Of a DNA stretch of 64,000 bases, positions 48,635 to 58,339 are shown piece after piece. A program made the translations under genes and the position numbers. The DNA lies in assembly GCA_023228465.1 (NCBI GenBank), contig JALOBC010000004.1:62001-126000 (forward strand). The letters are read 5' to 3'. The notes beneath the pieces are model-generated. The model had not been told where the DNA came from, made no database searches, and was given only the letters and a program-made list of their open reading frames with translations. Each line of letters begins with the position of its first letter. Within the stretch, counting starts at the first letter, position 1. This DNA comes from Dokdonella sp. Lineage in GTDB: Bacteria > Pseudomonadota > Gammaproteobacteria > Xanthomonadales > Rhodanobacteraceae.

Positions 48635-50779
48635 TCAGCTCCCGGCCAGCGGCAGGCGCAGCACGAACTCGGCACCGCCCAGCGCACCCTGGCCGGCCCG
48701 TACGCTGCCGCCATGTTCCTCGACGATCTTCTTCACCACGGCCAGGCCGAGGCCGGTGCCGCGTTGCTTGCTGCTGGCCCACGGCTCGAACCAGCGTTCG
48801 CCGAAATCGTCCGGCAGTCCGGGGCCGTTGTCGGCGACGCCCAGCTCGACCCAGTCCTGCTCGCCGTCGCGCACGACGCGCGTGGTCACGCGGATATGCG
48901 GTTTGTGTGCCTCGCCAATGGCCTCCAGCGCATTCTTGAGCAGGTTGTGCAGCGCCTGGCGCAGGCGCACGGCATCGGCGCGCACGCGCGGCTCGTCCCC
49001 GCCGAGGTGGCGCTCGAGCACCATGCGCTGGTCGTTCTCGTAGAGGTCGAGTACTTCGCCGACCAGGGCGTGCAGCGAGATCGCCCCGCTTGCCAGTTGC
49101 GGTGGGCGCGCATAGTCGCCGAAGGCGTTGACCATGGCCTTGAGCGCCTCGACCTGGCTGACGATGGTGCGCGTGGCCCGATCGACCAGCTCGCCTTCCT
49201 CCTCGGGCAGGCGGCCGAGGAAGCGGCGGCGCAGCCGTTCGGCGGCGAGCTGGATCGGCGTCAGCGGATTCTTGACCTCGTGCGCGAGGCGGCGGGCGAC
49301 CTCGCCCCAGGCGGCGTCGCGCTGGGCGCGGTTGAGCACGGTGAGATCGTCGAACACCGCCACATAGCCCGCCTGCGCCGGCAGCGCCGCGCCGCGCAGC
49401 ATCAACATGCGCCGCCCGGCCGTGGTGGCCACGACCACTTCCTCGCGCCATTCGCGCAGGCCCTCGCGCAGGTGGCGCGCGAGGGGATCGACGAACGGCG
49501 CGAGTTCGGCATGGGCCGTCTTGAGCTCGGCCAGGCTGCGCCCGAGTTCGCCCCCAAGCTCCACGTCGAGAATGGATTCGGCCGCGCGGTTGGCCACGCG
49601 CAACAGGCCATCGCGGTCGAATCCCAGCACGCCGGCCGAGAGTCGCTCCAGCACCGCGCCCAGCCAGGCACGTTGCTGTTCGATCTCGTGCGCGCTGCGC
49701 TGGGCGCGGGCGCTGGCGCGTTCCAGTTCGCGCGTCATCTGCGCGAACGAGGACACCAGGAACCCGAGCTCGTCGTTGCTCGGAGCCGGCAACGGCGTGT
49801 CATAGCGCCCGGCGCCGATGGCACGGGTGGCCGCGGCGAGGCGTCCGATGGGTGCGACCAGCCGGCGCGCGACGCCGAAGGCCGCCAGCACCACCACCAG
49901 GAGCGACAGGGCCAGCACGAACGAGAGGATCAGGGCGAAGGTGAGCTTGAGCGAGCCGCGCAGGAACTTCAGGCGCTGGAAATCGAAGCTGGCGCGTTCG
50001 ATGCTGCGCATGAGCGGCTGCAGGCGTGGCGGCAGTGGAAAGATGCCTTGCAGCATGCGCGTGGGCGCCAGCCCGCGGTCGCTGCGCCCGAGCGGCAGCA
50101 CCACGCGCAACGCCAGGCCGTCGCCAAAGGGTTCGGCCGCGGCGTAGCGACCGTCGCTTTCCAGGCGCAGCAACAGGGCGCCGTCCGGCAGCGGCGGATG
50201 CAGGTAGCGCGGGTCGGAACTGGCCAGCGCCTCCACCCGCCCGCCGCTGCCGAGTACCGCGAGCTGGATGGCGTCCAGCGCGTCGATGGCTTCGTCCAGG
50301 GTCTGCTGGTCGGCCCCCGCGGGTGCCGCGGCGAGGCGCGCGGCGAGCGTGGCGCTGGCGGCTTCCGCGGCATCGAGGTGTTCATCGACGACGATGCGCG
50401 CCAGTTCCAGCGCGTCGTCCAGCGCCTGTTCCAGGCGCACGTTGAACCAGTTGTCCACCGTCGCGTCGAGGAAGCGCAGCGCGAAGCCATACACCACCAC
50501 GGTCGCCGGCAGGGCCAGCACCAGCAGCAGGCGCAACAGGCGCCGATTGAGACGCGCGCCCGGCGCGTTGCGCGCGATGTCGCGCCGCAGCCGCCACAGG
50601 CGCTGGCCGATGGCAAACACCAGGACCACCAGCGCCAGCGCGGCCGCACCGAGGATCCAGCGGTAGTGCGCGGCAAAGCGCCCGCCTTCACCGGCGGCAT
50701 CCTGCGCCAGCTGCAGCGAGGCGAGCAGCAGGGCCACCACCGCCAGAGCGGGCAGGGCGCGGCGCCACAGGAAAGTCAT
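48635..50779 (-). CDS. ntrY: NtrY-type membrane sensor histidine kinase
   Basis: A 714-residue kinase. Three N-terminal membrane helices (about 7-25, 40-60, 85-105) and a periplasmic region precede a fourth helix at about 290-310 (FALILSFVLALSLLVVVLAAFGV). HAMP (VARRLVAPIGRLAAATRAIGAGRY), PAS (about 370-470) and HisKA/HATPase domains follow. The phospho-acceptor is His500 in LAHEVKNPLTPIQ; ATP-binding motifs are NLLKNALEA, DNGPGLP and GTGLGLAVV. The start overlaps the DUF4390 stop by four bases. NtrY usually sits next to ntrX and senses nitrogen or redox conditions. Confidence 0.93.
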   Translation of the reverse strand: MTFLWRRALPALAVVALLLASLQLAQDAAGEGGRFAAHYRWILGAAALALVVLVFAIGQRLWRLRRDIARNAPGARLNRRLLRLLLVLALPATVVVYGFALRFLDATVDNWFNVRLEQALDDALELARIVVDEHLDAAEAASATLAARLAAAPAGADQQTLDEAIDALDAIQLAVLGSGGRVEALASSDPRYLHPPLPDGALLLRLESDGRYAAAEPFGDGLALRVVLPLGRSDRGLAPTRMLQGIFPLPPRLQPLMRSIERASFDFQRLKFLRGSLKLTFALILSFVLALSLLVVVLAAFGVARRLVAPIGRLAAATRAIGAGRYDTPLPAPSNDELGFLVSSFAQMTRELERASARAQRSAHEIEQQRAWLGAVLERLSAGVLGFDRDGLLRVANRAAESILDVELGGELGRSLAELKTAHAELAPFVDPLARHLREGLREWREEVVVATTAGRRMLMLRGAALPAQAGYVAVFDDLTVLNRAQRDAAWGEVARRLAHEVKNPLTPIQLAAERLRRRFLGRLPEEEGELVDRATRTIVSQVEALKAMVNAFGDYARPPQLASGAISLHALVGEVLDLYENDQRMVLERHLGGDEPRVRADAVRLRQALHNLLKNALEAIGEAHKPHIRVTTRVVRDGEQDWVELGVADNGPGLPDDFGERWFEPWASSKQRGTGLGLAVVKKIVEEHGGSVRAGQGALGGAEFVLRLPLAGS

Positions 50780-51342
50780 GGCGCGGCCCAGTGGTAGTCC
50801 GGCGCGGCCAGGTGCCACGCCGGCTCGAACAGCGCCGGCAGGCGCAGCGCGCCCGGCAGCGCCGCCGGATCGAGCCCGACGCTGACCCGCAGGCGCGTCG
50901 CCTGCGGCAGTGACGCGAAGCGTGCCGGCAACTGCAGGCGCAGCGAGGTCAGCGCCGCCATCAGGTAGGTGCGGGTCGTGAAACTGCGCACGTCTTCGCC
51001 CGACGCCTCGCGCAGCTGGTAGCGCCGCGAAAGCGGATACCAGCGCAATTCCAGCTGGCGCGCCACCGACGTGCGGTGCGGCCAGGCACCGGCCGCGACT
51101 TCGACGCGCAAGGTCAGCGGAATGCCATGATCGAGCGCGTCCTGCATCGGGCCGCTGAGATTCACGTCCAGGTCGAGCTCGAGCATCGCGCCCGCGCCGG
51201 TGACGTCGATGCGCGCCGCCTTCACCGCCAGCGTGCCCGGCTGCTGCCCGAGCAGCAGGCTGCAGCCTGCCACCAGCAGGGCCAGCATCGCGGCCAGGCC
51301 GCATCGCGGCAGGCTAGGCGCGCTTTTCGATGACCGCCACAT
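50776..51342 (-). CDS. DUF4390 exported protein
   Basis: A 188-residue precursor from the ATG at 51342, which overlaps the end of rsmB by 29 bases. The N-terminal hydrophobic stretch AAMLALLVAGCS contains Cys27 in a lipobox-like context, so it may be a lipoprotein or have a cleaved signal. The mature part (ELDLDVNLSGPMQDALDHGIPLTLRVEVA, then RYQLREASGEDVRSFTTRTYLMAALTSLR) is the DUF4390 pattern. In Xanthomonadales and betaproteobacteria the family sits between rsmB and ntrY, exactly as here. Function is unknown; a link to NtrY sensing is inferred from conserved position. Confidence 0.87.
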   Translation of the reverse strand: MWRSSKSAPSLPRCGLAAMLALLVAGCSLLLGQQPGTLAVKAARIDVTGAGAMLELDLDVNLSGPMQDALDHGIPLTLRVEVAAGAWPHRTSVARQLELRWYPLSRRYQLREASGEDVRSFTTRTYLMAALTSLRLQLPARFASLPQATRLRVSVGLDPAALPGALRLPALFEPAWHLAAPDYHWAAP

Positions 51343-52648
51343 GAAATCCGTCCATGCCGCCCTCGCCCGGCAGATTCTGGCGACCGGCGCCGGCGGCGTG
51401 GCCATAGCCCGGCGGCAGCGTCAGTGCGCGTGCATCATCGCAGGCGGCGAGAAAGTCGGCGAGCACGGCTTCATTCTCCGCGCGCAGGATCGAGCAGCTG
51501 GCATAGACCAGGCGCCCGCCAGGGTCCAGCAGTGGCCACAGCGCCCCGAGCAGGCGCCGCTGGAGCGCAGCCAGGCTTGCGATGTCGGCCGCGCGCCGGT
51601 GCAGCTTGATGTCCGGTTGACGGCGGATGATGCCGCTGGCCGAGCACGGCGCATCGAGCAGGATGCGCGCGAAGGGCCGCCCGTCCCACCAGTCCTGCGG
51701 CTGCGTCGCATCACCGGCGACGATGCTCGCGGCCAGGCCCAGCCGGTCGAGATTGGCGCCCAGGCGCGGCAGGCGCGTCGGGTCGACGTCCAGCGTGACC
51801 AGTTCGACTGTCGCGCGTTCCAGGATATGCGCCGCCTTGCCGCCGGGCGCGGCGCAGGCGTCGAGCACGCGCTGCCCGGCGGCGAGGTCGAGCAGGTCCA
51901 CCACCCGCTGCGCGGCGCCGTCCTGCACCGAGAAGGCGCCCTCGGCATAACCTGTCAGGCGACGCACGTCCGCGCCGCGGGCGAGTACCAGCGCATCCGG
52001 CAGGTCCGCCGGTGCGGCCGCCTCGTGGCCGGCCTCGGCAAGGCGGGCGCGCAAGGCATCGCGCGTCACCCGGCGCCGGTTGACGCGCAGCGTGAGTGGT
52101 GCCTCCCGATTGTTGGCGGCCAGGATCGCGTCGGCCTGCGCCGGCCAGTCGTGGCCGATCGCGTCGATCAGCCAGCGTGGATGGGCGTGGCGCGTGACCG
52201 GATCCTGATCCAGGTTGGCGGCCAGCGCGTCGCCTTCGCGCAGGAACCGCCGCAGCAGCGCATTCACCAGGCCCGCATGGCGGGGCTGGCCGAGCAGGCG
52301 AGTGGCCTCCACGCAGGCGGCGACGACCGCATGTGGCGGCAGCTCGAGCACGGCGAGCTGGACCACGCCCAGGACCAGCAGGGCGCGCACTTCGCGGGCG
52401 CGTGCCGGCAATGGACGCTCCAGCAGCAGCCCCAGCGTCGCGTCGTGTCGCAACCACCAGCGCGTGGCGGCAAACAGCATGGCGGCGAACAGGGCGCGAT
52501 CGCGCACGTCGGCGATGCGCGGCTGTTCCGCGGCCAGCACGACGCGCAGGGACTGGCCATCGAAGACGATGCGCGCAAGCGCGCGCGCCGCGACGGCACG
52601 CAGCTGCGCGCCGGGCGGCGCGGCGGGTGGCGGCGCTGGCCGGTTCAT
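51314..52648 (-). CDS. rsmB: 16S rRNA (cytosine-967-C5)-methyltransferase
   Basis: A 444-residue enzyme. The N-terminal NusB-like RNA-binding domain ([27 protein letters not shown]-type helices, [15 protein letters not shown]) is followed by the methyltransferase: [17 protein letters not shown] (SAM motif I), [19 protein letters not shown] (motif IV cysteine) and [14 protein letters not shown] (motif VI catalytic cysteine). Both cysteines of m5C RNA methyltransferases are present. It overlaps fmt by four bases (ATGA) and is followed by DUF4390, giving the usual fmt-rsmB-DUF4390-ntrY order. Confidence 0.95.
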   Translation of the reverse strand: MNRPAPPPAAPPGAQLRAVAARALARIVFDGQSLRVVLAAEQPRIADVRDRALFAAMLFAATRWWLRHDATLGLLLERPLPARAREVRALLVLGVVQLAVLELPPHAVVAACVEATRLLGQPRHAGLVNALLRRFLREGDALAANLDQDPVTRHAHPRWLIDAIGHDWPAQADAILAANNREAPLTLRVNRRRVTRDALRARLAEAGHEAAAPADLPDALVLARGADVRRLTGYAEGAFSVQDGAAQRVVDLLDLAAGQRVLDACAAPGGKAAHILERATVELVTLDVDPTRLPRLGANLDRLGLAASIVAGDATQPQDWWDGRPFARILLDAPCSASGIIRRQPDIKLHRRAADIASLAALQRRLLGALWPLLDPGGRLVYASCSILRAENEAVLADFLAACDDARALTLPPGYGHAAGAGRQNLPGEGGMDGFHVAVIEKRA

Positions 52649-53574
52649 CCGGCGCGGCCCCGGCCGCGTGCATTCAGCCAGTCGCGCACGCTGATGCGTC
52701 GCCCGCCCGCCCGCTGCACCTCGCGGATGCGCAAGGCGCCGGCGCCGGTGGCGATATCCACCGCGTCGCGGTGGGTGGCGAGCAGGCTGCCAGGCGGCCC
52801 GGGAACTGCCGCGTCCACGGCTTCGGCGGAGAAGATGCGCAGGTGTTCACCATCAACACGGCCCTCGGCGACCGGCCAGGGATCGAAGGCGCGCACCTTG
52901 CGTGCCAGTGCCAGGGCCGGTTCGTTCCAGTCGAGCGCCGCTTCGGCCTTTTCCAGCTTCTGCGCGTAGGTGACGCCGGTGGTGGCCTGCGGCGTGGCAA
53001 CCAGCGGCTCGCCACGCTGCAGCCGCGCCAGGCCCTCCACCAGCACTCCGGCGCCGAGTTCGGCGAGGCGGTCGTGCAGGCTGCCGCCGGTGTCATCGCC
53101 GCGGATCGGGGTGCGCGCCTGCGCGAGCACCGGTCCGGTATCCAGGCCGGCTTCCATCTGCATCAGCGCCACCCCGGTCTGCGCGTCACCGGCGAGGATC
53201 GCCCGCTGGATGGGCGCCGCGCCGCGCCAGCGTGGCAGCAGCGAGGCGTGCACGTTCCAGCAGCCCAGCCGCGGGATGGCGAGCACCGCGCGCGGCAGGA
53301 TGAGCCCGTAGGCGACCACCACCAGCAGATCCGGCCGATACGCCGCCAGGCGCGCTCGCGCGCCAGGCTCGCGCAGCGTTTCGGGTTGCTCGATCGGCAC
53401 CCCGGCCGCGCGCGCCGCCTGCTTGACCGGACTGGCCATGATCCGCCGCCCGCGCCCGGACGGGCGGTCGGGTTGCGTGTATACGGCGACGACGTGCGCG
53501 CCGCTGGCCAGACAGGCATTGAATGAGGGCACGGCAAATTCCGGCGTGCCGGCGAAGACGATGCGGAAGGACAC
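52645..53574 (-). CDS. fmt: Methionyl-tRNA formyltransferase
   Basis: A 309-residue enzyme that formylates initiator Met-tRNA. The N-terminal formyltransferase domain has [41 protein letters not shown], and the catalytic [20 protein letters not shown] with the downstream [17 protein letters not shown]. The C-terminal tRNA-binding domain follows ([26 protein letters not shown]). The start is GTG at 53574 in GTGTCCTTCCGC. In most relatives def lies immediately upstream; here def is 8 kb away. Confidence 0.95.
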   Translation of the reverse strand: MSFRIVFAGTPEFAVPSFNACLASGAHVVAVYTQPDRPSGRGRRIMASPVKQAARAAGVPIEQPETLREPGARARLAAYRPDLLVVVAYGLILPRAVLAIPRLGCWNVHASLLPRWRGAAPIQRAILAGDAQTGVALMQMEAGLDTGPVLAQARTPIRGDDTGGSLHDRLAELGAGVLVEGLARLQRGEPLVATPQATTGVTYAQKLEKAEAALDWNEPALALARKVRAFDPWPVAEGRVDGEHLRIFSAEAVDAAVPGPPGSLLATHRDAVDIATGAGALRIREVQRAGGRRISVRDWLNARGRGRAG

Positions 53575-53654
53575 GGAGCGCGGCAGGGTGGGGAGAGAAC
53601 GCCGATTGTAGATGGCCCGCGGCAGGGTCGGGCCGCTGGCTCCCGCCGCGGCGC

Positions 53655-54134
53655 CTACGGGCCAGCCGGCGCCACGCGTTCGAGCTGCTGCGCGGTCAGG
53701 CGGCCACTGAGGGCCAGGCGCGAGCCGTCGGCGCGGATCACCAGGGTGCGCGGGGTTTCGCCGCCCCAGTCCGGATCGATGAGGAAGTCGAGCCGATCCG
53801 GCGCAGCATCGGCGTAGGCGTAGGCGCGGTAGGCCTGCATCCCGGCGGCGGCCAGGCGTGCGCTGATCCGCGCACGTTCGGCGATGTGGTCGGTGGCCAC
53901 GGTCACCAGTTCGACGGCGCCCGGGTGGGCCCCCTGGAGCGCGGCCAGGGCGCGCATGTTCGGTTCGCAGTACACGCAGTCCAGTGCCCACACCATGACG
54001 ATGCGCTGGCCGTGCGCCGGAGGTTCAAGCAGCGCGGGCACGTCGCCCGCGCCAAGCGGCGCGACCAGCGGCGCGCTGGCAGCCGCGGCCGCCAGCGCCG
54101 CAAGCAGCAGCAGGAGGACCGCGGGAATCCTCAC
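53655..54134 (-). CDS. Periplasmic thioredoxin-like protein (TlpA/DsbE-like)
   Basis: A 159-residue precursor with a signal peptide ([21 protein letters not shown]). The thioredoxin-type active site is Cys53-Val-Tyr-Cys56 in [38 protein letters not shown] carries the cis-proline region (TPR). It would act as a periplasmic thiol-disulfide or metal-delivery factor. The GTG start at 54134 overlaps the stop of the BNR-repeat gene (GTGA), so it is co-translated with it. Substrate unknown. Confidence 0.83.
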   Translation of the reverse strand: MRIPAVLLLLLAALAAAAASAPLVAPLGAGDVPALLEPPAHGQRIVMVWALDCVYCEPNMRALAALQGAHPGAVELVTVATDHIAERARISARLAAAGMQAYRAYAYADAAPDRLDFLIDPDWGGETPRTLVIRADGSRLALSGRLTAQQLERVAPAGP

Positions 54135-55303
54135 GGTGCGCGCTCCGCCGGGAGCAGCTGGAAACCTGCCGCCGTGTTCCACGCCACGTAGGCCTGGCCT
54201 TCGTGGACGAGGAGCTGGGGCGTGGAGGCGGCCACGCTGGCGCGGGCCAGCGTGCGTGGCGCACCGAAGCTGATGCCGCCATCGCCGGAGCTGCGCAGCA
54301 TCAGGGTGTAGCCGTCTGCGCTCAGCTGGTTCCAGGCGACCCAGACGCGCCGACCGCTGCTGGCCACGTCCGCATGACGGGCCCCGGCCGTGCCCAGCTT
54401 GAGCATGTGTCGCGGCGCATGGCCCGGGTCGAGCTGGCCATACCAGATGGCCGGGCCCTCGCTCGCCTCGTACCACACCGCGTGGGCCACGCCACCGGCG
54501 CCGAAGGCGAGGCCCGGACCCTGCTCGGGACAGGCAGCGACCTGCCAGCCGCTGAAGGTGGCGCGCGACGCCTGGGCTGCGCTGCCGTCGGTTGGCAGCA
54601 GCGCGTAGGCGTGGTCGCGGACGTCGCTGCCGCTGACGGCGCGGAACAGGGCTCGGACCGCGCCACTGGGGTCGCGCACCAGCGCAAGCCGGCAGCACTC
54701 GCAGCTGTGGTCGGCGAGCCTGCGCTCGGCCTGGAAGCTCGCGCCGCGGTCATCCGACCAGGCGTAATAGATCGCGAGGCCGGCATAGGCCTGCCCTGCC
54801 TGCATCGCGGCCAGGTGGTCGCGCGCATCGATCCAGGCGATGAGCGGCCTGCCGGCGCCATCCACGGCCAGGGCGTCGAAGCTGTGGGTGGCCTCGCCGC
54901 GGTCGCGGTGCACCGTGATGGGCGCGGAAAAATGCCGGCCGCCGTCCAGCGAGCGGGCGAAGCGGACAAAGCTGGACCATTTTTTCGGGCGCCGCTGCGA
55001 CCAGCTCACGTAGATCTCGCCCGCCGGGCCGAACGTCAGCTTGGGCCGGTTCTCGCCGGCATGATCGATGTCTTCGGCCTCGGCGTTGACGCGCGTCGCT
55101 GGCCCGAAGTGCCTGCCCAGATCACCCGACTGGCGCAGGCGGACGCGGCCGTCCACCACGTCGGCGAGCCACAGCCGGCCGTCGCCGTCGAATGCCGCGC
55201 TCGCCCCCAGTGCCGTTGCCGGCGCGGCGGACGGGTGCTCGCCCTCGTGCGCGGCGAGGAGTGGCGGGAGCACGAGCAGCAGCAGGGCGAGCAGGCGCAG
55301 CAT
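54131..55303 (-). CDS. Exported BNR-repeat (sialidase-fold) protein with CECC motif
   Basis: A 390-residue precursor with a signal peptide (MLRLLALLLLVLPPLLA). The mature protein starts with HEGEH (19-23) and consists of beta-propeller BNR-type repeats (SGDLGRHFGPATRV, SLDGGRHFSAPITV, SDDRGASFQAERRL, SGDGGISFGAPRTL). A CECC motif at 201-204 lies between repeats. None of the sialidase arginine-triad context is clear, so glycosidase activity is doubtful. His-rich N-terminus and CECC suggest metal binding, which is inference. It sits between a TonB receptor and a thioredoxin-like protein in an apparent operon. Confidence 0.8.
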   Translation of the reverse strand: MLRLLALLLLVLPPLLAAHEGEHPSAAPATALGASAAFDGDGRLWLADVVDGRVRLRQSGDLGRHFGPATRVNAEAEDIDHAGENRPKLTFGPAGEIYVSWSQRRPKKWSSFVRFARSLDGGRHFSAPITVHRDRGEATHSFDALAVDGAGRPLIAWIDARDHLAAMQAGQAYAGLAIYYAWSDDRGASFQAERRLADHSCECCRLALVRDPSGAVRALFRAVSGSDVRDHAYALLPTDGSAAQASRATFSGWQVAACPEQGPGLAFGAGGVAHAVWYEASEGPAIWYGQLDPGHAPRHMLKLGTAGARHADVASSGRRVWVAWNQLSADGYTLMLRSSGDGGISFGAPRTLARASVAASTPQLLVHEGQAYVAWNTAAGFQLLPAERAP

Positions 55304-55404
55304 GGCGGGATTCCGGTAGATCGGGGTTGCGAATGGCGGCGTGCGGCCAGCATGGGACATGGGCATCCGTGGCCGCCTTGCAAGCCGGCGCGACATGGCG
55401 CGCC

Positions 55405-57630
55405 TCACCAGGTGAGCTCGGCGCCGGCGTACACCGCGCGCCCCTCCGCGGGCACGAACACGCGCGGCGGGCCAAAGCCGCTGCGCGCGTCCGCGATCAC
55501 CTCGACCACGCTGGCGTAGCGGCGGCCGGTGAGGTTGCGACCTTCCAGGAACGCCGACCAGTGGCGCGCGCGGAAGCCGAGCCGCGCGCCCACTGAGAAC
55601 CACGGATCGGCATGCATCGTGTTGGCGTAGTCCACCGGGTAGCGCTGCGGCACCCACTCGCCATGCGCCGAGGCATACAAACCCGACGGCCGCTGATAGG
55701 ACAGCTCGGCGCGAACGTGGTGCGGCGGGATGCCGGGCAGGGTGTTGTGTCCATAGACCGGGTCGCCCGTGAACCGGAAGCGGCTCCAGTCCCAGGCCAG
55801 GCGCAGGATCAGGCGGTCGCCATCGCCGTCCCTGAGCGGCGCCAGGTTCGCCCCGGGGGTGGGCGGGCGCGGCGTGCCGGGCCGGTCGGCCGGAATGGCC
55901 AGGCCGCGCGCCAGCACGAAGGCGGCGGCCGCCTCGATGCCTTCGTGGCGGGTCGGCGTGCCGTTCATCGTGCCCAGCGGGTTGCCCTGGGCATCGTTGA
56001 GCGTCAGGAGTTCATCGCGCACCCGCGAGCGGTAGTAGCCCGCGTCCCAGACGATCCGTGGCCGTGCGCCGCGCGTGCCGATCTCGAACGTGCTGGCGCG
56101 CTCGGCCTGCAGCGCCACGCTGATGACGTCGCCGTGTGCTCCGCCAAGCTGCAGGCTTTCCAGGGAGGTGGGCGGCCCGAACGCGCGACTGGCATTGGCG
56201 TACCACTGCAGGGTGGGCGTGAGCTCGTGAAGCAGGCCGAGCTTGGGGCTGAAGCCGCGATAAGCCTGGTCCAGGCTCTGGTCGCCGTTCGGGTTCGCGC
56301 CGAAGCGGTCACGGTAGTTGCGCGTGGCCCAGGCGAGCTGGAAGCCGGCCGTCAGGCGCAGGCCGGCGCCGAGCCGATGCTGGTCCTCGGCGTACAGGTC
56401 GATGTTGCGCCAGGTTTCGGCGAAGTCGGCGGTCGGCGCACCCGGCCGGCCGAACCGGTTCTGGTAGCGGCGATCGCTTGCCGAGGCGCTGTTCGGGCGC
56501 AGGCCCACAACCCAGCGGTTGTCGCGGCCCCACAACGGCGCTTCGTTGACGTAGCGCAGGCCCGCGCCATAGGTATTGGAGCCCAGCTCCAGCACTCCGA
56601 GTCCATTCAGGAAGTCCGCATTCCAGAACAGCGGGTGGTACAGGTCCTGGTTGACCCAGTACAGGTCGAAATCGACCCGCGCATCATCGCCCAGCCGCGC
56701 CGTGGTGCGGCTGGCCAGGCGCGCGTAGTTGCCGTCGTGGCGCTGGTCGAAGGCGATCGCGTCGGGGTCCGCCGCGCGCGGGGCATTGCGCAATTCATCG
56801 GCCGTCAACGCGCCGGCCAGCTGCAGGTCACTGCGGGTCGCGCCGACGTAGAGCCGCGTTTCCAGGTCCGCCGAGTGGCGAATGCCGAGGTTGGCGGAAA
56901 GGCGCGCGGCGTGGGTCGCGCTGTGGGGCTGGTAGCCATCTCGCGAATAGGCGCTGGCCGACACGTAGTAATCGGCGTCTTCGCGCAGGCCGGCCGACTG
57001 CGCCTGGAACTTGCCGTAGCCGTAGCTGCCGCCTTCCACGCGCGCCGCCTGTCCTGGCGCCGTATAGCCCGTGGGGGAAATGAAATTGATCGCGCCACCC
57101 AGCGTGGTGGAGCCGTACTCGAGCGCGTTGGCGCCGCGGTAGACCTCCACCGCCTGCTGCGCCAGCGGCTCCAGCCACTGGAAGTCGCCGTTGCCGTCGG
57201 CGGTGCTGATCGGAATGCCATCCTGCAGCAGCAGCACGCCGCGCAGGTGGTAGGGGCGGTCGAGTCCGGCGCCGCGGATCGACACCTTGACGTCGTCGGT
57301 GCCGCCGCGCGAACCGATGTAGATGCCGGGCTGGCCCTGCAGGATGTCGATCAGGTTGGAGGCGCGGCCCTGTTCGTACTGGCGCGCCTCGACCAGGTTG
57401 GTGCCGCCCGGGACCTGGCGCAGCGCGGCGGCCGCCGTGGCCGCGTCCGGCTGGGTCAGCGAGCGGGGCGGGTTCTCGTGCACGCTCACCGTCGGCAGGG
57501 TGGTGGCCGGTCCGCTGGCGGCGGGGTCGGTCGGGTCGGCGGCCAGGGTGGGCGCGGCCGGCGCCCATGACGCCAGAACCACGAGCACCGCCGCAACCCG
57601 GATGTCCAGGCACACGCGATCGTTCTCCAT
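55405..57630 (-). CDS. TonB-dependent outer-membrane receptor
   Basis: A 741-residue precursor from the ATG at 57630. Signal peptide about 1-31. A TonB-box-like TLPTVSVHE is followed by the plug (LRQVPGGTNLVEARQ, LIDILQGQPGIYIGSRGG, VSIRGAGLDRPYHLRGVLLLQDGIP, VEVYRGANALEYGSTTLGGAINF) and a 22-strand barrel ending in VYAGAELTW with a terminal aromatic residue. It resembles receptors of the siderophore/cobalamin/copper class, without a clear ligand. It is the first gene of the receptor-BNR-thioredoxin run and lies downstream of regA on the same strand. Metal uptake is inferred. Confidence 0.9.
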   Translation of the reverse strand: MENDRVCLDIRVAAVLVVLASWAPAAPTLAADPTDPAASGPATTLPTVSVHENPPRSLTQPDAATAAAALRQVPGGTNLVEARQYEQGRASNLIDILQGQPGIYIGSRGGTDDVKVSIRGAGLDRPYHLRGVLLLQDGIPISTADGNGDFQWLEPLAQQAVEVYRGANALEYGSTTLGGAINFISPTGYTAPGQAARVEGGSYGYGKFQAQSAGLREDADYYVSASAYSRDGYQPHSATHAARLSANLGIRHSADLETRLYVGATRSDLQLAGALTADELRNAPRAADPDAIAFDQRHDGNYARLASRTTARLGDDARVDFDLYWVNQDLYHPLFWNADFLNGLGVLELGSNTYGAGLRYVNEAPLWGRDNRWVVGLRPNSASASDRRYQNRFGRPGAPTADFAETWRNIDLYAEDQHRLGAGLRLTAGFQLAWATRNYRDRFGANPNGDQSLDQAYRGFSPKLGLLHELTPTLQWYANASRAFGPPTSLESLQLGGAHGDVISVALQAERASTFEIGTRGARPRIVWDAGYYRSRVRDELLTLNDAQGNPLGTMNGTPTRHEGIEAAAAFVLARGLAIPADRPGTPRPPTPGANLAPLRDGDGDRLILRLAWDWSRFRFTGDPVYGHNTLPGIPPHHVRAELSYQRPSGLYASAHGEWVPQRYPVDYANTMHADPWFSVGARLGFRARHWSAFLEGRNLTGRRYASVVEVIADARSGFGPPRVFVPAEGRAVYAGAELTW

Positions 57631-57784
57631 CGATGCAATCGCGCCAGTGTGCGCGGCGTGGCGCAGGGTTGGGAGTGACCGATTGTCGCTTCGCCCGGCC
57701 GCGGCCGGCGTGCACGGCCATCGCGCCTGGAGGCGCGCGCGGCCCCGCCGGGGGGCGTACGCGGGACGCGCCACGGGCTGCGCG

Positions 57785-58339
57785 TCAGGTATCCAGTTCG
57801 CAGTCCAGGCGGCGTTCGGGCCCCGGCCGCTTGGCGAGCTTGCGCTGCAGCGAGCGCCGATGCATGCCGAGCAGGCGCGCAGCCGCCGCGACGTTGCCGC
57901 CGGTCTCGTGCAGCGCCTGCTGGATGTGCTCCCATTCCAGCCGGCCCAAGGGGGTCATGGTCGGCGCCGGGGCGCTGGCAACGGCGTCCATGCGCTCGCC
58001 CTTGAGCACGCGCAGCAGCGCTTCCGCCGTCACCGGCTTGGGCAGGTAGTCGTCCGCGCCGCGCTTGATCGCCTCGACCGCGGTCGCCACGCTGGCATAG
58101 CCGGTCACCAGCACAATGCGCGTGTTAGCGCAGACTGCGCGCAACGGTTCGATCAGTGCCAGTCCCGATTCGCTGCCCAGATTGAGGTCCAGGAGCACGA
58201 AGTCCGGCCGTTCGGCCCGCGCTTCCTGCAGCGCCGTGCGCGCCCCGCTGGCCAGTCGCAGGCGCAGGCCGCGGCGTTCCAGCGAGCGTTTGAGGGTGCG
58301 TGCGAACAGCGCGTCGTCTTCGATCAGGAGACCTTGCAT
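57785..58339 (-). CDS. regA: RegA/PrrA/ActR-type response regulator
   Basis: A 184-residue regulator with a receiver domain (acidic pair Glu7-Asp8-Asp9, phospho-Asp51 in VLLDLNLGSESG) and a C-terminal Fis-type helix-turn-helix. The DNA-binding end RLEWEHIQQALHETGGNVAAAARLLGMHRRSLQRKLAKRP is almost the RegA signature. In Rhodobacter and relatives RegA controls photosynthesis, respiration and nitrogen or carbon fixation with redox state. Its ATG at 58339 lies inside the 3' end of regB (16-base overlap), so they are translated together. The gene is followed by the TonB receptor gene. Confidence 0.9.
   Translation of the reverse strand: MQGLLIEDDALFARTLKRSLERRGLRLRLASGARTALQEARAERPDFVLLDLNLGSESGLALIEPLRAVCANTRIVLVTGYASVATAVEAIKRGADDYLPKPVTAEALLRVLKGERMDAVASAPAPTMTPLGRLEWEHIQQALHETGGNVAAAARLLGMHRRSLQRKLAKRPGPERRLDCELDT

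Noticed and set aside
48623-50797. 724-codon open frame antisense to ntrY
   Set aside because: It is a low-complexity shadow rich in Gln, His and Arg, with no recognisable motifs, opposite a clear histidine kinase.
54131-55303. True sialidase activity for the BNR protein
   Set aside because: BNR repeats alone do not make a sialidase; I could not place the arginine triad or the nucleophilic tyrosine.
55612-57570. 652-codon open frame antisense to the TonB receptor
   Set aside because: Its composition mirrors the receptor gene and no start signal or family pattern is visible.
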